DNA of 11,159 bases, taken from assembly GCA_009908925.1 (NCBI GenBank), contig JAAAOH010000354.1, positions 1-11,159 of the forward strand. The letters run 5' to 3'. The stretch comes from Spirochaetota bacterium. Lineage in GTDB: Bacteria; Spirochaetota; Spirochaetia; DSM-27196; PWMO01. The position numbers and the translations under genes are program-made. The first letter of the stretch is position 1. Each line of letters starts with the position of its first letter. Below are positions 6,668 through 11,159 of this stretch, one piece after another. Under the pieces are notes generated by a model, which was not told the DNA's origin, ran no database searches, and saw nothing but the letters and a program-made list of their open reading frames with translations.

Positions 6668-8044
6668 TCATGCCGCACGCTCGGGCAGCTTCCGCTGCAT
6701 CTCCGCCAGACGATATCCGAACCCCGGCCCCTTGATCGTGGAGAGGTCGAGCATGCCATTGCGTCTTTTGTACAGGCCGGGGTGCACGCGGGCCTCGCAC
6801 TCGGATGCCGCAGGATAAAACTGCATAGCGTTACTCTCTATGCCGATTTCGGGAGAAGCATGGGCGCCGAGCTGGGCATGGGAAATCTGGGCGAGCATCG
6901 GGTTCGTGAGATCCTGAACGACGACGTCCATACCGTGCTCGCGGGCCCAACAGAGGCTCAGCATCGCGGCGGATTGCGTCTTACAGGTCTTTAATGCAAC
7001 ACCCGAGTATCCGAGCTCGAAGCCGGCGCGTACGTCGCGCCAGGAAGAGGCCCCTTCATCAAGCACCACCGGAATACGCGAGGTAACACGCCCGATTTCA
7101 TCGGAGCCGACTGTTGCATCCGGCGCAAACGGTTGCTCGACGTAGCGCAGGAGTCGGTAGCCGTCCGCTGCCTCAATCTTCCATCGGTCAAGCAGGGCGG
7201 TCACGTAATCTGCGTTCGGCGCGGTTCCGTTGAAGTCCACCGAGAGCGCCTCAACGCCAAGCCCGGCTGCAAGTGACCCGACTGCCGATAGCCGCTCACA
7301 ATCCCATCTGTGAGAGGTACCGCAGAGCTTCACTTTGAGGCGACGCAACCCGTCGCGCGTAATCCACTCTCTGAGCGAGGTCGAGCGTCCTCCCTCGGCT
7401 TCGATTACGTCGGCGCAACCGACAAGATGCCAGACAGGAATGAGGGTCGGCGCCGGATGCGGATAGTAGTGATCCGGGTATCTGCCACCGAACTGGTTGC
7501 CGGACTTCCCGCCACCCGGGGTAGAAGAGCTGCTCTCGTAGAAATGCGCAAGATCGGCGCCGAGGAAATCCCGCGAGTAGGTTTCGTACACCGGGCGGCC
7601 GGCAGCATGACCGAAGGCGTCGTGCAGGGCGAGGTCGAATGGCGCGGCGCACAGAAGCGCTGCCAGCCACGGAATACCTGGCGCTTCCGCTGCACGTGCC
7701 GCCGCCCACACCTGAGGCAATTCTTCCTCCAGGAATTGATGCCCCAACTCGAGAGCGTGGCCACGTACGGGATATTCTCTCCATGCGTCGGCAATTCGGC
7801 TGCACAGACCGCGGACGGCCGGAGTCCGCGCAGCGACTCCAGCCTGCTCGGGCCATGCCCAGGGAACGTTGAGCGGCGTCTCTCCCCATCCCTCGTACGT
7901 CCGCCCCTGGGACTCTACGGTCATCCGGACACGAAGACACTCGAGCTCGGTAACGGTGACACGACCGAACTTCAAGGGAGTTATCGTGGAGATAGGGAGA
8001 TAATAGAGAGCGCTGTCCACGATGCGTACGAATGGTCTGCCCAT
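6668..8044 (-). CDS. Enolase-superfamily enzyme (mandelate racemase/muconate lactonizing-like)
   Basis: A 458-residue cytoplasmic enzyme of the enolase superfamily, which abstracts the proton next to a carboxylate in a Mg-dependent way to racemise, epimerise, cycloisomerise or eliminate. The capping domain shows YEGWGETPL (50-58) and FDLALHDAFGHAAGRPVY (136-153). The barrel carries the base motif KVK (Lys237, Lys239), metal ligands Asp270 (SVDFN), Glu303 (YVEQP) and Asp329 (VLDEG), and a second candidate base Lys352 in ALKTCK. A KxK plus opposing Lys layout is that of the muconate lactonizing/dipeptide epimerase subgroup, not the His-Asp dyad of mandelate racemase or most sugar-acid dehydratases. 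The protein is about 80-100 residues longer than usual, partly from a Ser/Gly-rich segment near 160-200. It is first in the operon, behind a promoter that leaves a leader of only about 12 nt. The reaction cannot be named. Confidence 0.86.
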   Translation of the reverse strand: MGRPFVRIVDSALYYLPISTITPLKFGRVTVTELECLRVRMTVESQGRTYEGWGETPLNVPWAWPEQAGVAARTPAVRGLCSRIADAWREYPVRGHALELGHQFLEEELPQVWAAARAAEAPGIPWLAALLCAAPFDLALHDAFGHAAGRPVYETYSRDFLGADLAHFYESSSSTPGGGKSGNQFGGRYPDHYYPHPAPTLIPVWHLVGCADVIEAEGGRSTSLREWITRDGLRRLKVKLCGTSHRWDCERLSAVGSLAAGLGVEALSVDFNGTAPNADYVTALLDRWKIEAADGYRLLRYVEQPFAPDATVGSDEIGRVTSRIPVVLDEGASSWRDVRAGFELGYSGVALKTCKTQSAAMLSLCWAREHGMDVVVQDLTNPMLAQISHAQLGAHASPEIGIESNAMQFYPAASECEARVHPGLYKRRNGMLDLSTIKGPGFGYRLAEMQRKLPERAA

Positions 8045-8062
8045 ATCACGAGTCCCAGACCA

Positions 8063-8091
8063 ATTCTCGCACGGCCTGCCGACTTTGTCAA
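8063..8091 (-). promoter_or_regulatory. Sigma70-type promoter candidate of the catabolic operon
   Basis: On the minus strand a perfect TTGACA (8086-8091) is followed after 17 nt by GAGAAT (8063-8068), which matches 4 of 6 bases of the consensus. Predicted initiation near 8056 leaves about 12 nt before the ATG at 8044, with GGGA at the very 5' end of the mRNA as the only ribosome-binding-like sequence. It is the only good leftward promoter I see ahead of the six-gene operon. Confidence 0.55.
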
Positions 8092-8106
8092 TTTGCTAAA
8101 TAAAGT
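8082..8106. promoter_or_regulatory. Candidate ROK operator (25-bp imperfect palindrome)
   Basis: ACTTTGT (8082-8088) and ATAAAGT (8100-8106) form an inverted repeat matching at 6 of 7 positions around an 11-bp centre, in an AT-rich island of a GC-rich region. A second, off-centre small palindrome ATTTGCTAAAT (8091-8101) lies inside it. The site covers the -35 box of the leftward operon promoter and lies between the operon and its divergent ROK gene. This is where a dimeric winged-helix repressor such as XylR or NagC relatives would be expected to bind. Binding itself is inference. Confidence 0.45.
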
Positions 8107-8162
8107 ACGGCTCATTATGGCCGACTCCTGAGACGATTGAGCAGATAATAAGTATCAGCCGG

Positions 8163-8177
8163 AATCTTTTAATCTTT
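8163..8177 (+). repeat. Tandem AATCTTT heptamer upstream of the ROK gene
   Basis: AATCTTT occurs at 8163-8169 and again at 8171-8177, ending one base before the ATG of the ROK gene. It occupies the place of a ribosome binding site, and no Shine-Dalgarno sequence is visible. It may be chance in a short AT-rich spacer. Confidence 0.35.
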
Positions 8178-8178
8178 C

Positions 8179-9468
8179 ATGGACAAAGTATCGACCGACG
8201 CGTACAATGGGATTGTTTTGGCATATAGACGCCGGTTTCTCGAGGAAGGGAGAGACCAGAACCGTTTCCGCATCTTCTCGGTCCTTGCGTCACGCCACCG
8301 TGTCTCTCGCCCGGAGCTCGCCGAAGAAACCGGCCTCAGTCGCGCGACAATCGCGGTCCTGGTCGACGAGCTCTTCGATCGGGGACTCGCGCACCCGGTC
8401 GGGCTCGGTAGCTCGAGCGGAGGACGACCACCCACCCTGGTTGAGTTCAACCCGAACGCTGCATTCGCCCTGGGCGCGAGTATGCAGGATTACCAGTGGA
8501 CCGTCGTGTGCACCAACCTCGACGGTGACATTGTCGATCGTGAGACCTCCGCGATGCCCGACCAGTCGCCGGAAGCTGCGGTCGATGCCATCTCGACCTG
8601 CGTTGGTAAGCTCCGACAACGAGCGTGCGGAGACCGTCTGCTTCCAAGCATCGGAGTCGGCACGCCCGGGTTGGTCGATATGCACTCCGGAGTGATCGTG
8701 AGCGCAGCTGACATGGGCTGGAGCAACGTCGCGTTCGAGACTCTGGTGGAGGAGCAGATCGCCCTCCCCGCGATTATCGCCAATCGGAGCAAAGTCGCGG
8801 CTCTGGCCGAGTACTGGTATGCCTCGACTACGGGGGTGCAGGATCTCATCTACGTAACCGTCGGAACAGGTGTGGCCGCGGGAATAATTCACCGCGGCGA
8901 GCTCTACCTGGGCACCAACTCGAGCGCCGGCGAGCTTGGCCATATCACCGTACTGCCCGATGGGCCCGCATGCGCGTGCGGCAACCGAGGCTGTCTGCAG
9001 CAACTGGTATCCGAGGATGCCATCGCACAACGCGCCCGAATGGCCCTGAGGGCGAGCAACGACGGAGCGCTGATGGAAGCGGTGGGCAATCACCCGGAGC
9101 AACTCGTAGCGTCACAGGTGCTCAGCGCCGCGGACGCCGGAGACCCCACGGCCCTGACGGTAGTCAGTGAAGCCGCGGATTTCCTGGCAATCGGGGTCGC
9201 GAATCTGATAAACCTCTTTAACCCGCAAGTAGTCTATCTTGGTGGGCCGGTGATAGAGCAGAGTCCCAACATGTACGATCGCGTGGCCGAGCAGATTCAG
9301 CAACGCGCGATGGCGTATCCCCTCTCGGCCTTGAGCGTTCGAAAGAGCACCTTCGGCTCAGAGGCGGGCGCCGTGGGCGCCTCGGTACTCGTGCTCAAGC
9401 AGGCGAGCAGCTTCCTCTTTTCCGCGTCACAGAAACATGGGGGCACCGCCGCCACGGCCGGCAAGTAG
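8179..9468 (+). CDS. ROK-family transcriptional regulator
   Basis: A 429-residue regulator with an N-terminal winged helix-turn-helix followed by a sugar-kinase-like ROK domain. The HTH covers about 30-70 (SRPELAEETGLSRATIAVLV) and is followed by the GGRPP wing (81-85). The ROK domain shows IGVGTPGLVD (158-167), VTVGTGVAAG (227-236) and the zinc motif GELGHITVLPDGPACACGNRGC (251-272), with His255, Cys265, Cys267 and Cys272 as ligands. The catalytic Asp of ROK kinases lies in an N-D-A-N-like motif, but the aligned stretch here is Asn202-Arg203-Ser204-Lys205. Kinase activity is therefore unlikely and a sensor role likely. The ATG at 8179 is the first codon after an in-frame TAA and lacks a ribosome binding site. 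GATAAT at 8144-8149 could be a -10 box but has no convincing -35. Its divergent position points to control of the transporter-enzyme operon by a sugar-like inducer. Confidence 0.93.
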   Translation: MDKVSTDAYNGIVLAYRRRFLEEGRDQNRFRIFSVLASRHRVSRPELAEETGLSRATIAVLVDELFDRGLAHPVGLGSSSGGRPPTLVEFNPNAAFALGASMQDYQWTVVCTNLDGDIVDRETSAMPDQSPEAAVDAISTCVGKLRQRACGDRLLPSIGVGTPGLVDMHSGVIVSAADMGWSNVAFETLVEEQIALPAIIANRSKVAALAEYWYASTTGVQDLIYVTVGTGVAAGIIHRGELYLGTNSSAGELGHITVLPDGPACACGNRGCLQQLVSEDAIAQRARMALRASNDGALMEAVGNHPEQLVASQVLSAADAGDPTALTVVSEAADFLAIGVANLINLFNPQVVYLGGPVIEQSPNMYDRVAEQIQQRAMAYPLSALSVRKSTFGSEAGAVGASVLVLKQASSFLFSASQKHGGTAATAGK

Positions 9469-9487
9469 TGAGCCGCATCGCGGTGCA

Positions 9488-9516
9488 TTGACCCCCACCG
9501 TCCGTGCCGATACCCT
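9488..9516 (+). promoter_or_regulatory. Weak promoter candidate before the alpha/beta-hydrolase gene
   Basis: In the 57-nt gap after the ROK gene, TTGACC (9488-9493, 5 of 6 consensus) is followed after 17 nt by TACCCT (9511-9516, only 3 of 6). Initiation would fall about 3 nt before the ATG at 9526, giving a nearly leaderless mRNA, which fits the absence of a ribosome binding site there. The -10 match is poor. Confidence 0.25.
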
Positions 9517-9525
9517 TCGCCGCAC

Positions 9526-10476
9526 ATGAGCCGCAGGATCGAAACCGCCACCCGCCGCCGGATCCCCGTCGCGGGCGGGCACATCATCTGCTACGAAATG
9601 CCGGCCGGAGCCGGCGGCGTCCGGCCCCCGTCCGGAACCACCGGTTCCCGGCAGCCGCGCCGCCCCCTGCCCGTGCTCTTCATACCGGGCTGGGGAGGCG
9701 TCGTCGAGGGCTTCGAGGAGGTGATTGCGGCGGTCGATGAGGACGTCGAGCTCTACTATCTCGAGACCCGGGAGAAGGGAAGCAGCGAGGTCAGCCTCGA
9801 CTCGGGGTTCTCCATGGAACAATGCGCGGCAGATGTAGGTGATGCGGTGCACGTCCTCGGGCTTCCCGAAGGCGGCTACGTGCTCATGGGAAGTTCTTTC
9901 GGGGCGGCGGTGGCGCTGCAGGCGCTCGCCGCGCTCGAGGGGCAGCCCGGTAACCCGCCGTCCGCCGCGGCGGGCGGCGCCGCTGCCGGGAGACGCGCGC
10001 CGGCAGCCACCGTCCTCTTCGAACCGATGGCCGAGCTGTGGCTACCGCGGCTCGTGGTGAAGGTGCTCGGGACGCTCATGCCCGTGGGGCTGGTGACTCT
10101 CCTTCGGCCGGCTCTCAAGCGGCTCGTGCTCGCCGGCATGCGCGAGGAGGTACAGCGCTCGCGGGCGGAGCTCGTCATAGACAGCGCGGACCTCAGAAAG
10201 TGGCAAAGGGCGGCTCTGCGCCTCATAGACTGGCATATTCTCGACATCGCCCCGTGTATCCACGAGCCCGTTGCCGTCATTCAGGCCTCAGGCGATCGTT
10301 TTCACGATGAGTCCGTCTTCCCCGAGATAGCCGGGGCCCTGCCGGCAGGGCGGCTCTATCGCCTGCCCGTGCCCGAGTCGAAACGCGAGCAGCTCATGGG
10401 GCGTGTTGCCTCGGTCTATGCTCGCGGCGGTAGCGCGGCCGACGTCACCGACGCGGCGGATCTCCCACCGCTGTGA
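9526..10476 (+). CDS. Alpha/beta-hydrolase-fold protein
   Basis: A 316-residue protein with an alpha/beta-hydrolase core; family members are mostly esterases, lipases, thioesterases or related hydrolases. Visible elements are the oxyanion strand PVLFIPGWGG (49-58), the nucleophile elbow GSSFG (122-126) with Ser124, and the acid strand AVIQASGDRFHD (250-261) with Asp257. The catalytic His normally follows the acid by about 25-30 residues, but no His occurs after His260 and the expected region reads LPVPESKREQ (280-289). Activity is therefore doubtful unless His260 or another residue substitutes. Two Gly/Pro/Ala-rich stretches (27-48 and 140-160) look like loop insertions. The ATG has no Shine-Dalgarno sequence. 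It follows the ROK gene by 57 nt on the same strand and converges on the transporter gene with a 4-nt gap. A link to the sugar operon is not shown. Confidence 0.8.
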   Translation: MSRRIETATRRRIPVAGGHIICYEMPAGAGGVRPPSGTTGSRQPRRPLPVLFIPGWGGVVEGFEEVIAAVDEDVELYYLETREKGSSEVSLDSGFSMEQCAADVGDAVHVLGLPEGGYVLMGSSFGAAVALQALAALEGQPGNPPSAAAGGAAAGRRAPAATVLFEPMAELWLPRLVVKVLGTLMPVGLVTLLRPALKRLVLAGMREEVQRSRAELVIDSADLRKWQRAALRLIDWHILDIAPCIHEPVAVIQASGDRFHDESVFPEIAGALPAGRLYRLPVPESKREQLMGRVASVYARGGSAADVTDAADLPPL

Positions 10477-10480
10477 GCCC

Positions 10481-11159
10481 TCACACCCCCGGCGGAGAAT
10501 CCTCGGCGGCAACCTCCGCAACAACCCCCCGCTCGGGGCGATTCACGAGATAGAGCCCGAGAATGACGAGTGCCGCGCCGATGAGAAGCGGCGCCGAAAG
10601 CCCCTCGCCGAGCAGGCCCACACCGAGCAGTATCGCAGTTACCGGCTCGAGATTGATGAAGACCGCCGCGCGGTTCGGTCCGACCTCGCGGATGCCCTCG
10701 TAGTACATGAGGTAGGCAAGGCCTGCGGCACCGAAGACGAGGTAGGCGAACGCGAGCCAGGTCGCAAGCGATGCTGATGCGAACTCGATGACGACATCGG
10801 CACGGGCGGCCACGGGCGTCAGTAGCAACGTGCCGATGACCGATGAATATGCGAGCACCGTGAGAGACGAGAGGTTCCGCATGGCGTAGCGGGCGATGAT
10901 GGTGTAGGCCGACCACGAGAGAACGCATCCGAGCAGGAACAGGTCGCCAACCGAGATACCGCCTGCAAGCACCCGTGCGGGGGCGCCGTTGGTAATGGTC
11001 ACCACCGCACCGACGAAGGCCACGATGATACCCAGGACCGTGTTCCACCCGGCGCGCTCGCCGAACAGCGTTACGAGCACCAGCGCCACCACCGATGGCG
11101 AGAGCGAAAGGATGACCGAGCTCCGCACAGCGGTCACCGTCCGCAGGCCAGAAAACAGA
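10481..11159 (-). CDS. EamA/DMT-superfamily transporter (partial; N-terminus outside window)
   Basis: An inner-membrane drug/metabolite-type transporter of the EamA (RhaT/YdcZ) family, which typically exports or imports amino acids, nucleosides or other small metabolites. The reading frame stays open to the window edge (LFSGLRTV before the GTG at 11137). That GTG is therefore internal and the gene continues beyond 11159. Counting from it, residues 1-50 form the end of the first EamA repeat (SSVILSLSPSVVALVLVTLFGERAG, then a helix to TITNG). The second repeat runs from GDLFLLGCVLSWSAYTIIARY (64-84) to NLEPVTAILLGVGLLGEGLSAPLLIGAALVILGLYLV, with paired Pro and Glu residues in the signature helices. 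About seven of the usual ten membrane helices are present. The short hydrophilic tail ends at a TGA, 4 nt from the convergent hydrolase stop. Substrate is unknown. Confidence 0.9.
   Translation of the reverse strand, partial: LFSGLRTVTAVRSSVILSLSPSVVALVLVTLFGERAGWNTVLGIIVAFVGAVVTITNGAPARVLAGGISVGDLFLLGCVLSWSAYTIIARYAMRNLSSLTVLAYSSVIGTLLLTPVAARADVVIEFASASLATWLAFAYLVFGAAGLAYLMYYEGIREVGPNRAAVFINLEPVTAILLGVGLLGEGLSAPLLIGAALVILGLYLVNRPERGVVAEVAAEDSPPGV

Noticed and set aside
6643..6759. N-terminal extension of the TIM-barrel protein to 6759
   Set aside because: The extra residues are Arg/Ser-rich, overlap the end of the enolase-family gene and precede the normal first barrel strand. A better-spaced ribosome binding site serves the 6642 GTG.
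7310..8131. Long open frame (273 codons) on the + strand opposite the enolase-family gene
   Set aside because: It is antisense to a gene with clear superfamily motifs, has no recognisable domain and is Arg-rich, as expected for a shadow frame in GC-rich DNA.
8109..8149. Rightward promoter for the ROK gene (CATTAT at 8113 or GATAAT at 8144)
   Set aside because: Neither has an acceptable -35 at 16-18 nt, so I did not list it as a feature, although some promoter must exist for this gene.
8290..9102. Open frame of 270 codons on the - strand opposite the ROK gene
   Set aside because: The ROK gene has complete HTH and zinc motifs in the other frame. The antisense product shows no domain and no plausible start context.
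10492..10519. Inverted repeat GCGGAG/CTCCGC near the convergent hydrolase/transporter stops as a shared terminator
   Set aside because: It is only 6 bp with a 16-nt loop, lies within transporter coding sequence and has no T-run on either strand.

Overview
This is a GC-rich bacterial chromosome segment with about ten protein genes, tight spacing and no RNA genes, insertion sequences or CRISPR. The best lineage clue is the periplasmic binding protein encoded at 4652-5680. Its signal peptide runs into FASGEAEEG, a mature N-terminus that I associate with solute-binding proteins of Spirochaeta-type spirochaetes. I therefore infer a GC-rich, free-living spirochaete. This rests on one signature and my memory of the family, not on a search.

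Layout. The left edge (1-609, +) is the C-terminal half of a geranylgeranyl-reductase-type flavoprotein. It converges on and overlaps by 23 bases a leftward PgsA-like CDP-alcohol phosphatidyltransferase (587-1168, -), which appears to have its own promoter. The core of the window (1269-8044, -) is a six-gene leftward operon. In transcription order it encodes an enolase-superfamily enzyme, a TIM-barrel sugar isomerase/epimerase-like protein, the three parts of a tripartite tricarboxylate transporter (TctC binding protein, TctB small membrane subunit, TctA large membrane subunit), and a Gfo/Idh/MocA-family dehydrogenase. Divergent from it is a ROK-family regulator (8179-9468, +). The right side holds an alpha/beta-hydrolase-fold protein (9526-10476, +) that converges, four bases apart, on a partial EamA/DMT transporter (10481-11159, -).

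How it fits together. The operon reads as an uptake-and-catabolism unit. TctC captures a substrate in the periplasm and TctAB imports it. The enolase-superfamily enzyme, the TIM-barrel protein and the Gfo/Idh oxidoreductase then rearrange and oxidise it. The ROK protein next door is the obvious local regulator. A sigma70-like promoter (TTGACA, 17 bp, GAGAAT) and an overlapping 25-bp imperfect palindrome lie in the divergent spacer. The substrate cannot be read from the sequence. An acidic sugar or sugar-derived carboxylate is the simplest guess, because this transporter class usually carries carboxylates, enolase-superfamily enzymes need a carboxylate, and the other enzymes and regulator are typical of carbohydrate metabolism. 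No kinase, aldolase or glycosidase is present, so the pathway must be completed elsewhere.

Points worth following up are the replaced catalytic Asp in both the ROK protein and the Gfo/Idh enzyme, the extra segment in the enolase-family protein, a strong hairpin between tctC and tctB, and the absence of a recognisable catalytic His in the alpha/beta-hydrolase.
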